DNA from: Brucella sp. BE17
Lineage (GTDB): Bacteria; Pseudomonadota; Alphaproteobacteria; Rhizobiales; Rhizobiaceae
Reading direction: 5' to 3'
Assembly: GCF_039545455.1 (NCBI RefSeq)
Contig: NZ_CP154467.1
Span: forward strand, 1,364,001 to 1,428,000
DNA: 64,000 bases
Shown piece by piece: positions 8,827 through 16,900 of this stretch (positions are counted from its first letter, which is position 1; the number at the start of each line of letters is the position of its first letter). The translations under genes were made by a program, and so were the position numbers. Below the pieces are notes generated by a model. That model saw only the letters and a program-made list of their open reading frames with translations, was not told the DNA's origin and made no database searches.

Positions 8827-9834
8827 TCACTTATGCCGGATACGGGGATTGATGAGGCCGTAGAGCAGATCGACCACCAGATTGACAATCATGATGATGA
8901 AGGCAATCAGCAACAACCCGCTCTGGACGACCGGATAATCACGGCGGAAGATGGAATCGAGCATCCACTTGCCGATGCCAGGCCAAGAGAAAATGGTTTC
9001 GGTCAGAATGGCACCCGCCATCATCACGCCAACCTGCAAGCCGATCGTGGTAATGACGGGGATCATCGCATTGCGCAGCGCATGGATGCCGATAATGCGT
9101 CGGATCGGCAGACCTTTAGCGCGCGCCGTGCGCACATAATCCTCGCCCAGCACCTCGAGCATAGCCGAGCGCGTCTGACGCGCAATCACCGCAAGCGGAA
9201 TGGTTGCAAGCACGATGGTTGGCAGGATGAGATGTGAAACCGCCGACAGGAACGCACCTTTCTGATCCGACAAGAGACTGTCGATCAGCATGAAGCCGGT
9301 GACTGACGGGAAATAGTAGAGCAGCGAGATGCGTCCTGAAACCGGGGTCCATTGCAGGATACCGGAAAACAGAATGATCAGCAGCAATGCCCACCAGAAG
9401 ATCGGCATTGAGTATCCAACCAGCGAGATGCCCATCAACCCTTGATCAAACCATGATCCGCGCTTGACCGCTGCAATGACACCAGCCGGGATGCCAAGCA
9501 TCACAGCCACGATGATAGCGCATACGGAAAGCTCGACAGTCGCCGGGAACAGTATGAAAAACTCCGTCAAAACGGATTTTTTCGTCACCAACGATTGTCC
9601 GAAATCGCCATGCAGCAGGTTCCAGACATAATCGAGATATTGCTGCCAGATGGGCCGGTCAAAACCGAGCTGCGCCATCAGTTGCGCATGCCGCTCGGGG
9701 CTCACGCCTCGCTCACCCGCCATCAACAGAACCGGATCGCCCGGCAGCACACGAACGAAGGAGAAAGCCACGATCGTGATGCCGATGAAGGTCGGAACCA
9801 GATAGAGAATTTTGTTTAATATGAAACGAAACAT
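8827..9834 (-). CDS. dppB: Peptide ABC transporter permease, DppB-like
   Basis: 335 residues. The N-terminal helix and the motif FVRVLPGDPVLLMAGERG are diagnostic for DppB/OppB. The BPD_transp_1 domain carries the EAA loop EDYVRTARAKGLPIRRIIG. The ATG at 9834 has CGGAG about 8 bases upstream. It follows dppA after a 61-base gap that holds a strong hairpin. Confidence 0.9.
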   Translation of the reverse strand: MFRFILNKILYLVPTFIGITIVAFSFVRVLPGDPVLLMAGERGVSPERHAQLMAQLGFDRPIWQQYLDYVWNLLHGDFGQSLVTKKSVLTEFFILFPATVELSVCAIIVAVMLGIPAGVIAAVKRGSWFDQGLMGISLVGYSMPIFWWALLLIILFSGILQWTPVSGRISLLYYFPSVTGFMLIDSLLSDQKGAFLSAVSHLILPTIVLATIPLAVIARQTRSAMLEVLGEDYVRTARAKGLPIRRIIGIHALRNAMIPVITTIGLQVGVMMAGAILTETIFSWPGIGKWMLDSIFRRDYPVVQSGLLLIAFIIMIVNLVVDLLYGLINPRIRHK

Positions 9835-9847
9835 ACAAAAACTCCGA

Positions 9848-9876
9848 CCGGGTGCGGAGAAGCACTCCGCACCCGG
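9848..9876 (-). terminator. Intercistronic hairpin between dppA and dppB
   Basis: CCGGGTGCGGAG (9848-9859), loop AAGCA, CTCCGCACCCGG (9865-9876) is a perfect 12-bp GC-rich stem 20 bases after the dppA stop and 14 bases before the dppB start. It has no U-run, which suggests mRNA protection or partial termination that keeps the binding protein in excess. Confidence 0.75.
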
Positions 9877-9895
9877 CCGCTCGTGTTACCAGATT

Positions 9896-11491
9896 TTACT
9901 CAGCGATATCGACTTCTTCAAACCGATAATCGCCAAGCGGGCTCTGCTTGAAGCCCGTCACTTTGGCAGACATCGGCACAAAAACAGTCGAATGTGCGAT
10001 GGTGTTCCACGGAGCCTGCTCCTTGAAGATAACCTGAGCTTCTTCATAAAGCTTGGTACGCTCTTCCTGGCTGGTCGAGACCTTGGCCTTCTGGATCAGG
10101 TCTTCAAACGGCTTGTAGCACCATTGCGCGCGGTTGTTATTGCCCACGCCTGCACAACCAAGCAATGTTCCAAGGAAATTGTCCGGGTCGCCATTGTCAC
10201 CGGTCCAGCCCAGAAGGACAGCACCGTCACGGTCTTTTTCGCCCGACTTCTTGAGGTATTCGCCCCATTCCATCGATACGATCTCGGCGCTCACACCAAC
10301 CTTGGCAAGGTCCGACTGCATGAGTTCCGCCGTACGGCGTGCATTGGGCATATATGGACGGCTCACCGGCATCGCCCAGAGCTTCATCTTGAGACCTTTG
10401 ACATCGGCCGCTTCCAGAGCCTTCTTGGCAGCTTCCGGATCGTATTTATCGTCCTCGATCGTGTCGTTATAGCCCCACATTGTCGGTGGGATGGGGTTCT
10501 TTGCAACCTGACCCTGCCCCTGGAACACGGCATCGATGATGGCCTGCTTGTTGATGGCCTGATTGAGCGCCTTGCGCACTTCCGGCTTATCGAACGGTGC
10601 CTTCAGCGTATTATAAGCAAAATAAGCGACATTCAGGCCAGCCTGCTCGTCAACCTTCAGATTGGAATTGGCCTGAAGATCCTTGATATCAGCTGGAGCC
10701 GGATAGGACATCAGATGGCATTCGCCAGCCTTGACCTTTTCGGCACGCACCGCAGCGTCGGTTGTAATGGCGAAAACAAGATCATCGATCTTCGGACGCG
10801 TATCCCAATAATCGTCGTTGGCCTTGAAGCGAACGACAGCGTCCTTCTGATAAGCAACGAACTGGAAGGGGCCAGTGCCAACAGGAAACTGGTTGAGATC
10901 ATCCTTCTTACCATCGTCTGCCAGCTTGTCGGTATATTCCTTAGAAATAATCGAGGCGAATGGCATCGAAACATTGGCGAGGAACGGTGCTTCAGGACGG
11001 CTGAGCACAAACTTGACCGTATAATCGTCAACGCGGACGATTTCCTTGATCAGTTCACCCATTTCCATGCTGTCAAAATATTCGTATGTGATACCGGCGG
11101 TATATTGATGCCAGGGATTTTCCTTGTTGCTCATACGGTCGAAGGAAAAGATCACGTCATCGGCATTGAAATCACGGGTCGGCGTAAACTGATTACTTGA
11201 ATGAAACTTGACGCCCTTGCGCAGATTGAACGTATATTCCAGACCATCTTCCGACACGTCCCAGCTTTCAGCGAGTCCCGGCACGACCTTGGTCGTTCCG
11301 TTTTCAAATTCTGCAAGACGGTTATAGACCGGATGCGCCGAAGCATCGAACGTGTCGCCGCCCGTATAGGCTGCGGGATCGAAGCCCTCAGGTGATGCCG
11401 GCGAGCAATAGACAAAGGTCTTAGCCGAAGCGGCCCCGCCCATCAAAACAACCAGCGCTGTCGCAGCCAGAAGTGTTTTATACATTTTCAT
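9896..11491 (-). CDS. dppA: Dipeptide ABC transporter, periplasmic binding protein DppA-like
   Basis: 531 residues from the ATG at 11491, which has CTGGAGGCGG 9-14 bases upstream; a longer frame begins earlier but lacks a ribosome site. A signal peptide (MKMYKTLLAATALVVLMGG...ASA) precedes the mature start KTFVYC. SBP_bac_5 features are clear: the NRLAEFENGTTKVVPGLAESW region and KGVKFHSS. The CSPASPEGFDPAAYTGG start resembles E. coli DppA (dipeptide and haem precursor binding). First gene of the operon; the promoter should lie in the AT-rich stretch upstream. Confidence 0.92.
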   Translation of the reverse strand: MKMYKTLLAATALVVLMGGAASAKTFVYCSPASPEGFDPAAYTGGDTFDASAHPVYNRLAEFENGTTKVVPGLAESWDVSEDGLEYTFNLRKGVKFHSSNQFTPTRDFNADDVIFSFDRMSNKENPWHQYTAGITYEYFDSMEMGELIKEIVRVDDYTVKFVLSRPEAPFLANVSMPFASIISKEYTDKLADDGKKDDLNQFPVGTGPFQFVAYQKDAVVRFKANDDYWDTRPKIDDLVFAITTDAAVRAEKVKAGECHLMSYPAPADIKDLQANSNLKVDEQAGLNVAYFAYNTLKAPFDKPEVRKALNQAINKQAIIDAVFQGQGQVAKNPIPPTMWGYNDTIEDDKYDPEAAKKALEAADVKGLKMKLWAMPVSRPYMPNARRTAELMQSDLAKVGVSAEIVSMEWGEYLKKSGEKDRDGAVLLGWTGDNGDPDNFLGTLLGCAGVGNNNRAQWCYKPFEDLIQKAKVSTSQEERTKLYEEAQVIFKEQAPWNTIAHSTVFVPMSAKVTGFKQSPLGDYRFEEVDIAE

Positions 11492-12162
11492 TATTTTCCG
11501 CCTCCAGAAAAAAGCATGCCGCGTGCACCCCATTGCCCGCAGCCTGACCTATCGAAACGCTTGCGTCGTCACATTGCAAGCGCAATTGTTAGAATTACGT
11601 CATATTCTCAACCGATTTTACCCAAAAAAATTAGATTAATATTCTGATTATTGGCTATATTTTGGAATATTGCGCTAAGAGCCCTCAAATTATAATATTA
11701 TTCACACGACCTTCAGGTGCTATTTTTGATATCTCAATTGTGATTGTGATGCGATTTCAATGAGTGGGATAAAGGCCATTATGAGTTGATGATGGAAGCG
11801 CTCTAATCCAACTCATTCCAACCCACGCCATTTGACACGCTACCATCAGTTCGGGGTGTTGACGATCACCCGGAGGATAACGAGCGCGGCATAGACGTCA
11901 CTTATCTACGCTTCGGGCACAGGTCGACGACTGATGTTTCAGAACAAGGCAATGTTAGACTATTCGCGCGTCCCAACCATCCAGTTGCCAGAAAAAAACC
12001 ACGCCACAGCGAAAGAAAACAAGCGGCTCATAGATGATGGAACAAATGGCCCATTCTTTTGGGACAAATGGGGCTAATTTACCCCTTCTTTAATTAAGAA
12101 GGCCCTTTTCAAAAGAATTGCTAAGATTTACGTTTATATTGCCTTATCCGGGAGGTAGACAA
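11492..12162. other. 670-base gene-poor, AT-rich stretch between dppA and the nolR-like gene
   Basis: No supported gene. About 11580-11760 is markedly AT-rich and must carry the dppA promoter. At 11764-11826 nested inverted repeats occur: GTGGG...CCCAC outside and ATGAGTTG (11781-11788) with CAACTCAT (11809-11816) inside. About 11830-12030 returns to normal base composition and has a frame open on the plus strand without a start codon. It might be a decayed gene, but I do not recognise it. Confidence 0.45.
12039..12102. promoter_or_regulatory. Operator-like repeats upstream of the nolR-like gene
   Basis: GGAACAAATGG (12039-12049) recurs as GGGACAAATGG (12061-12071), start to start 22 bases, two helical turns. 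Next comes the palindrome CCTTCTT-TAATT-AAGAAGG (12084-12102). Such phased direct repeats beside a palindrome are typical of regulator binding; the binding protein is unknown. Confidence 0.4.
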
Positions 12163-12222
12163 GTGATATTCACTAAAGAATCGGCTTATACGGGGTATAT
12201 TAGCAATGAACAAAGAACATAA
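12163..12222 (+). CDS. Possible 19-residue leader peptide overlapping the nolR-like start
   Basis: GTG at 12163 follows a near-perfect ribosome site GGGAGG (12150-12155) at 7 bases. The frame reads MIFTKESAYTGYISNEQRT and stops at 12220-12222, inside the nolR-like gene in another frame. The nolR-like ATG at 12206 has only a weak GGGG upstream. This suggests a translationally coupled leader; the alternative is that the strong site is a relic of a longer N-terminus lost by frameshift. No family match is expected for so short a peptide. Confidence 0.35.
   Translation: MIFTKESAYTGYISNEQRT
12199..12214 (+). promoter_or_regulatory. Candidate NolR autoregulatory site
   Basis: ATTAG (12199-12203), nine bases, then AA (12213-12214) fits the published NolR consensus (A/T)TTAG-N9-A(T/A). 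It overlaps the start codon. The consensus has few fixed positions, so chance is possible. Confidence 0.35.
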
Positions 12223-12553
12223 TTTTCATGAACTAATAGAAAACGCAGATCATGCAGCTGATTTTCTTTCAGCACTTGCTAATAATAAGAGAATTATGAT
12301 TTTATGCAAACTTCTTCATAATGAAATGTCGGTTGGAACGCTTGCAAAAGCTATCGATCTCAGCCAATCGGCTCTTTCTCAACATCTTGCAAAACTAAGG
12401 GCACTCAATCTGGTCTCGACGCGCCGCGATGCCCAAACCATCTACTATATGGCTTCCTCTGCGGAGGTCGAACTGATGCTGTCCACGCTTTCAAACTTCT
12501 ATATGCACGCTGCAGCACCGCGTCATGGAGCGCCCGCTGCGCCCAACTGCTGA
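12206..12553 (+). CDS. nolR: NolR-like ArsR-family transcriptional regulator
   Basis: 115 residues with a winged helix-turn-helix. The segments ADFLSALANNKRIMIL, LSQSALSQHLAKLRA and VSTRRDAQTIYYMAS are very like rhizobial NolR, which represses nodulation and growth-phase genes and its own promoter. No metal-binding CxC motif is seen, as in NolR. A match to the NolR consensus (A/T)TTAG-N9-A(T/A) occurs at 12199-12214 across the start codon, which fits autoregulation. Codon use is more AT-rich in the first half than in neighbours. It stands alone, followed by a 165-base gap. Confidence 0.8.
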   Translation: MNKEHNFHELIENADHAADFLSALANNKRIMILCKLLHNEMSVGTLAKAIDLSQSALSQHLAKLRALNLVSTRRDAQTIYYMASSAEVELMLSTLSNFYMHAAAPRHGAPAAPNC

Positions 12554-12718
12554 CTTTGCCAGCAGCCCTTCATAATCTTGGCGCGATGTTTTAAATCCTT
12601 TCCAGCGAAAGCTTATCCGTACTTATTCCATTGTGAGATGCGGACCGAATTGGAAACAGTTTCAGTGCTGCTATTGCACTCGAAACGCATTAAAGAAGCG
12701 CAAGGTTATTGGCCCATC

Positions 12719-13546
12719 ATGCCGCAATCCCATCACGGACACGCCCGCATCGAAAGGATCACAGATCCTCAGGACACCCGCCTCCTTCCCTATCGTGATA
12801 TTCGCGAAAAGGATCTGATCGGGCGCCAGCAGCGTTTCATCGCCGAGGGCAAGGTTGTCATCAATGTCTTGCTATCATCTTCAGCACGGTTCGAAGCCGA
12901 ATCGCTGCTGGTGCTGGAAAACCGGCTTGAAGGACTATCGCCCCAGATAGAGAGAACTCCCGTGGATGTGCCGATCTATTGCGTGCCGCAGATCGTCATG
13001 GACGCGGTTGCTGGCTTTCATGTTCATCGTGGCGTTCTGGCGGTGGGGCGCCGCAAACCGCAGCCTTCAGTCGATGAACTGCTTGCCGGACTGCCGGAAA
13101 AATCGCTCATCGTTGTGCTGTGCGGCATATCCAACCACGACAATATAGGGTCCATTTTCCGCAATGCTGCTGCCTTTGAAGCCAATTGCGTACTGATGGA
13201 TACGAGTTGCTGCGACCCACTTTACCGAAAATCCATTCGCGTTTCGGTTGGTGCGACGCTGAAAGTGCCCTATTTTCACGGAGCCATGATCGACGACATC
13301 CTGACGGCTGTCAGCAGGGAAAACTTCAACATTCTCGCGCTAAGCCCGTCATCTCAAAAAAACATCTATCAGGCTGGAGAGCATGAACGACAAGCCATCC
13401 TGCTCGGCACGGAAGGTGAAGGCCTGCCGCAGCGCCTTCTCAACAGCCTGGACACTGCGCGCATTCCGATGTCACGTGATTTTGACAGCCTGAATGTTGC
13501 AACCGCTTCTGGCATTGCGCTGTCGCGTTTCAGCCGGTTTCTCTAA
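12719..13546 (+). CDS. SpoU/TrmH-family RNA 2'-O-methyltransferase
   Basis: About 275 residues from the ATG at 12719 (MPQSHHGHARIERITDPQD); an upstream ATG at 12638 is possible and neither has a strong ribosome site. An N-terminal RNA-binding part with RQQRFIAEGKVV is followed by the SPOUT knot. Its three motifs are visible: SNHDNIGSIFRNAAAF, LLGTEGEGLPQ and IPMSRDFDSLNVATASGIAL. These form the SAM-binding trefoil knot of TrmH-type enzymes that methylate ribose in tRNA or rRNA. The exact target nucleotide cannot be told. Convergent with mnmA. Confidence 0.88.
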   Translation: MPQSHHGHARIERITDPQDTRLLPYRDIREKDLIGRQQRFIAEGKVVINVLLSSSARFEAESLLVLENRLEGLSPQIERTPVDVPIYCVPQIVMDAVAGFHVHRGVLAVGRRKPQPSVDELLAGLPEKSLIVVLCGISNHDNIGSIFRNAAAFEANCVLMDTSCCDPLYRKSIRVSVGATLKVPYFHGAMIDDILTAVSRENFNILALSPSSQKNIYQAGEHERQAILLGTEGEGLPQRLLNSLDTARIPMSRDFDSLNVATASGIALSRFSRFL

Positions 13547-13605
13547 AGAATCGGCGCAAAAACGGAGACGATTGCTGCAAACCATGATGTGTACAATCAA
13601 AGATT

Positions 13606-13634
13606 GTGCGCCCTTTGCGGATGAAAGGACGCAC
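13606..13634. terminator. Weak hairpin between the SpoU gene and mnmA
   Basis: GTGCG-C-CCTTT, loop GCGGATG, AAAGG-A-CGCAC: a 10-bp stem with one mismatch and no T-run. It may end either convergent gene. Confidence 0.4.
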
Positions 13635-13648
13635 CAAACGAAATAACC

Positions 13649-14845
13649 TTACGCGGCCGAGGCCTTGGCATTGCCATCGACGAGGCGGCGAAGCATTTCT
13701 TCCGCCTGCGGCTCACGCTCCGAGCGGGCAATAAACCCTCCGCCGAAGACTCGGGCCGTATTGCTTTCGTCGGAATAAAGGACACAAGCCTGCCCGGGCG
13801 CGATACCGCTTTCACCATCGATAAGCTCGACCCATGTCTGTCCATCGACATGATGCAAAACTGCAGGCCGGGGCGGACGCGTGGAACGAACCTTGGCAAA
13901 AACCTCCATTCCACCCGTCGGCAAATCACTTACAGCGCCATCTCCGAGCCAATTCATATCGCGCAGAAACACCTTGTGTGTTTCTAGAGCTTCGCGCGGA
14001 CCGACGATAACGCGACCATGCGCTGCATCGAGATGCACGACATAAAGCGCCTCGCCAGTGGCGACACCGATGCCGCGGCGCTGGCCGACTGTATAACGGA
14101 CGATGCCTTCGTGACGACCAAGCTTGCGCCCGTCAATGTGAACGATATCGCCCGGATTGCTCGCTTCAGGCTTTAACCGGGAGATGATGTCTGAATATTT
14201 CCCTTGTGGCACAAAGCAGATATCCTGACTGTCCTGCTTCTTGGCGACAGTCAGTCCCATTTCCTCGGCGATCTCACGCACTTGAGGCTTAGGCAGATGC
14301 CCCAACGGGAAACGCAGATAGTCGATCTGCACCTGGGTGGTAGCAAACAGGAAATAGCTCTGATCACGATCGGCATCAACAGGTCGATACAATGCGCGAT
14401 GCGCACCATTGGCGCGGCTACGGATATAATGCCCGGTCGCAAGCGCATCCGCGCCCAGATCACGCGCTGTCTGGAGGAGATCGGCAAACTTGACAGTCTG
14501 GTTGCAGGAAACACAGGGGATCGGCGTTTCACCGCTGACATAGGAATTCGCAAAAGGATCAATCACGGCTTCACGGAAACGCGCTTCATAATCAAGGACG
14601 TAATGCGGAATGCCAAGACTTTCCGAAACGCGGCGGGCATCTTCAATGTCCTGCCCCGCACAACACGAGCCGGCACGATGAACCGCAGCGCCATGATCAT
14701 AGAGCTGTAGCGTTACGCCAACAACGTCGTAGCCTTCCCGTTTGAGAATTGCCGCCACGACCGAAGAATCGACGCCACCTGACATGGCGACGACAACACG
14801 CGTTTCTTCCGGCTTTCCCGGCAGATCGAGGCTGTTCAGGCTCAT
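13649..14845 (-). CDS. mnmA: tRNA-specific 2-thiouridylase MnmA
   Basis: 398 residues from [10 protein letters not shown] (14845); an ATG 8 codons earlier is possible. The PP-loop SGGVDSSV lies near residues 21-28, and the catalytic cysteines sit in [12 protein letters not shown] and [14 protein letters not shown]. The tRNA-binding stretch GHYIRS is followed by [14 protein letters not shown] and [11 protein letters not shown], all standard for MnmA. The enzyme places sulfur at C2 of the wobble uridine in tRNA for Lys, Glu and Gln, using sulfur relayed from IscS. Single gene, divergent from sciP. Confidence 0.95.
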   Translation of the reverse strand: MSLNSLDLPGKPEETRVVVAMSGGVDSSVVAAILKREGYDVVGVTLQLYDHGAAVHRAGSCCAGQDIEDARRVSESLGIPHYVLDYEARFREAVIDPFANSYVSGETPIPCVSCNQTVKFADLLQTARDLGADALATGHYIRSRANGAHRALYRPVDADRDQSYFLFATTQVQIDYLRFPLGHLPKPQVREIAEEMGLTVAKKQDSQDICFVPQGKYSDIISRLKPEASNPGDIVHIDGRKLGRHEGIVRYTVGQRRGIGVATGEALYVVHLDAAHGRVIVGPREALETHKVFLRDMNWLGDGAVSDLPTGGMEVFAKVRSTRPPRPAVLHHVDGQTWVELIDGESGIAPGQACVLYSDESNTARVFGGGFIARSEREPQAEEMLRRLVDGNAKASAA

Positions 14846-14954
14846 GATAGTTTCCAGCTTCCGGGCCATGCCCTGCTTTTCAAAAATTCCGATTTCTACG
14901 GCTTATATAGGCCAAACTGCGGCAATTTGCCAAGGTGTTGCAAAATAAACATTG

Positions 14955-15071
14955 TGACGTTTGCGTCAGCCTGCACACACTTCGCCGTGATATCGCGACG
15001 TCAGAATAAAAAAATGACCGTTTTAGCGCTAAAATCCAAATTTTTTTCAAGTGTTACCAGAGTGTTACCAG
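14955..15071. promoter_or_regulatory. Repeat-rich control region between mnmA and sciP
   Basis: Three elements stand out in the 302-base gap: the dyad TGACG-TTTG-CGTCA (14955-14968), the perfect palindrome TTTTAGCGCTAAAA (15021-15034), and a perfect tandem copy of AGTGTTACCAG (15050-15060 and 15061-15071). The last two lie 77-127 bases before the sciP start, where a promoter and its operators would be. I found no TTAA-N7-TTAA CtrA box. Confidence 0.5.
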
Positions 15072-15147
15072 AGGCTTAGCTATTTTTTAAAGCTGTGCGG
15101 TTAATCTCGGGCTCGATTAGGTCCTTGAGTGTTGTGTAGAGAGTACA

Positions 15148-15423
15148 ATGACCGATCTGGTAAGACCGCGTATAAAATATGTAATTGGTCCTGATGGCAG
15201 TCCGCTGACCATCGCGGACCTTCCGCCCGCCACGACAAGGCGTTGGGTTATCCGCCGCAAGGCTGAAGTTGTTGCTGCCGTTCGCGGCGGACTTCTTAGT
15301 CTTGAGGAGGCTTGCCAACGTTACACGTTGACGGTGGAAGAATTTCTTGGTTGGCAATCTTCGATCGATGAGCATGGTCTCGCCGGTCTCAGAACCACCA
15401 GAATTCAGCAATACCGGCATTGA
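15148..15423 (+). CDS. sciP: CtrA inhibitor SciP (DUF1153)
   Basis: 91 residues. The sequence MTDLVRPRIKYVIGPDGSPLT followed by LPPATTRRWVIRRKAEVVAAV and LSLEEACQRYTLTVEEFLGW is the conserved DUF1153 helix-turn-helix. In Caulobacter SciP binds the DNA-bound CtrA and blocks recruitment of RNA polymerase at CtrA promoters, so it restrains CtrA late in the cycle. Here it lies 3.2 kb from ctrA, with chpT in between, so three CtrA-pathway genes cluster. A repeat-rich promoter lies upstream and a strong terminator downstream, so it is monocistronic. Confidence 0.92.
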   Translation: MTDLVRPRIKYVIGPDGSPLTIADLPPATTRRWVIRRKAEVVAAVRGGLLSLEEACQRYTLTVEEFLGWQSSIDEHGLAGLRTTRIQQYRH

Positions 15424-15473
15424 CGTGCCGTATTTTCACACGCCTCATTCAGGGCGCGTGTTTTAAACATGAC

Positions 15474-15495
15474 AACCGGCCCTCAGGGGCCGGTT
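15474..15495 (+). terminator. Terminator of sciP
   Basis: AACCGGCCC, loop TCAG, GGGCCGGTT (15474-15495) followed by TT. A second hairpin (ACACGC...GCGTGT) lies just before it at about 15438-15461. Confidence 0.85.
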
Positions 15496-15556
15496 TTCGT
15501 TTGCACAATCACTGCCTATGTTCAAAGATAGTGCTGTGAACAAACGGGAGATCGGC

Positions 15557-15853
15557 ATGAGCGGAAATATCGATATTCGCAAGGAAGACAGTTCCGATGG
15601 TGGCCGCTACGTGGCTGCGCTGGAGGGATCCGAAGCCGAAATGACCTATACCCGACTCGGACCTGCACTCATTTCCATCGATCATACACTGGTGCCCGAG
15701 GCCATTCGCGGCAAAGGAGCTGCACAAGCTCTCGCCAAGAGTGCTGTTCTTGATGCACGCAGAAACGGCTGGAAAATCATTCCGCGATGCAGCTTTTTGC
15801 AAGCCCAGCTTACACAACATCCCGACTGGTCGGATGTGATCAGCAACGCGTGA
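15557..15853 (+). CDS. Small GNAT-type N-acetyltransferase (YjdJ-like)
   Basis: 98 residues from the ATG at 15557, which has GGGAG about 7 bases upstream. It matches the compact Gcn5-like fold (acetyltransf_CG): AEMTYTRLGPALISIDHTLVPEAIRGKGAAQALAKSAV, where RGKGAAQAL is the acetyl-CoA pyrophosphate loop. A final IIPRCSFLQAQLTQHPDW contains the conserved Cys and the terminal HP-W motif. Substrate unknown. Monocistronic, between sciP and a palindromic repeat. Confidence 0.85.
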   Translation: MSGNIDIRKEDSSDGGRYVAALEGSEAEMTYTRLGPALISIDHTLVPEAIRGKGAAQALAKSAVLDARRNGWKIIPRCSFLQAQLTQHPDWSDVISNA

Positions 15854-15922
15854 TGCTCGGTAAATTTTGCGGCACTAGTGTGGGGGATTTGAATCTGAAA
15901 CTCATTCAAAGCCTTAAGTGAT

Positions 15923-16050
15923 ACGAATCTCAGATTCGTCGCACTAGAGCATGTCTTCCAGAAGTGGAAACCGGTTCTGGGATAAAGACATGCGTAAAAA
16001 CAGAAACTTAAAGCGTGCCTTGTTGATATGATAAAATGCGACACGCTTTA
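15923..16050. repeat. Cluster of three palindromes, including a dispersed Rhizobiales-type element
   Basis: First, ACGAATCT-C-AGATTCGT (15923-15939). Second, a 45-base nested dyad at 15949-15993: GCATGTCTT...AAGACATGC outside and CCAGAA...TTCTGG inside, loop with ACCGGTT. Third, TAAAGCGTG (16009-16017) and CACGCTTTA (16042-16050). The second has the same design as the elements at 50161 and 51243, so it is a dispersed intergenic repeat. Confidence 0.75.
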
Positions 16051-16056
16051 GAGCGC

Positions 16057-16875
16057 TTAGTCCCTGCGCAAATCGTTGATCCGCTCAGCCAGACTTTTCG
16101 AAACTTCGCCAGCTGTCGCGCTTTTATCCGCAGCCTCTAAAAGGGCGCGGATCGGTGATCCCTCGCCTTCCTTTTCGGCGGTAGCAACGACCATATATGC
16201 AGCGAGATTAGTCATTTTCTCGCGCAACCCGGCATTTTGCCTGACCACGGCTCGGTCAGACTGCGTTCCGCTCTCCAGTCTCGTTTGCGCCTGTGATAGT
16301 TCGCCAATGAGTTGCTCGAGCATTTTGTGCATATCGCTCGGAACCGGTCGTTTCATATTGGTTGATCGGACATTTTCCGCCTCGCCACGACTGATCTCGC
16401 TGCGTAATATATCCGCGAGTCCCTCCACCGCACTATAAGAATCAGGGCCGGCTTCCGGTTCGGTTTGAGGGATTTCAGCCATGCCTTTTCCGACCTCTTG
16501 TACCGCCAGCGCTGCAACGGGCTGCGCCTCCTCCTTGCGGGAAGTGTCCGACTGTTCTTCAATAGATGACAGGTGTTTGAAAGCATCCTGCTGACGGGCA
16601 ATCTCAACGGCCTGCTCGGCCACCTTGCGGCGCTCGAGTTTGAGTAATTGCTCTAATCTGCTGATGGTTACGGCATATTCTGCCCTCAAACCATCCTTGT
16701 CGGCCCGGATTTCAGCAAGCGTGACCGGGAGCTCCGCCTGAACCTGACGCCGCGCCAGAAAAGAGGCGCGCCGCCAAACCGAAGGGCCGAGCAGTACCAG
16801 CACGAAAACCGTGACGAGAACGCCGAGAATGAAAAAAAGAGCAGACTGGATCACGGTTCCACACGCGTTGGGCAA
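16057..16875 (-). CDS. Membrane-anchored coiled-coil protein of unknown function
   Basis: 272 residues if it starts at TTG 16875, which directly follows an in-frame stop; a GTG at 16854 is an alternative. One N-terminal membrane helix (ALFFILGVLVTVFVLVLLGP) is followed by a charged coiled coil at about 45-105, an acidic linker, and a second helical region from about 170 (DMHKMLEQLIGELSQAQTRLE...). It ends with LAERINDLRRD. This layout is seen in small inner-membrane scaffold proteins of Rhizobiales; I do not recognise the family. It begins 25 bases after the DUF1134 gene, so the two are likely co-transcribed. Confidence 0.75.
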   Translation of the reverse strand: MPNACGTVIQSALFFILGVLVTVFVLVLLGPSVWRRASFLARRQVQAELPVTLAEIRADKDGLRAEYAVTISRLEQLLKLERRKVAEQAVEIARQQDAFKHLSSIEEQSDTSRKEEAQPVAALAVQEVGKGMAEIPQTEPEAGPDSYSAVEGLADILRSEISRGEAENVRSTNMKRPVPSDMHKMLEQLIGELSQAQTRLESGTQSDRAVVRQNAGLREKMTNLAAYMVVATAEKEGEGSPIRALLEAADKSATAGEVSKSLAERINDLRRD

Positions 16876-16900
16876 TGCCTACCGGCATTAAAGCAATTCA

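Noticed and set aside
9812..11200. A 462-codon open frame on the plus strand
   Set aside because: It is antisense to dppA and the hairpin after it. No recognisable motifs and no ribosome site.
11830..12030. A decayed insertion sequence or gene remnant upstream of nolR
   Set aside because: An open frame without start is present, but I could not link it to any transposase or protein family.
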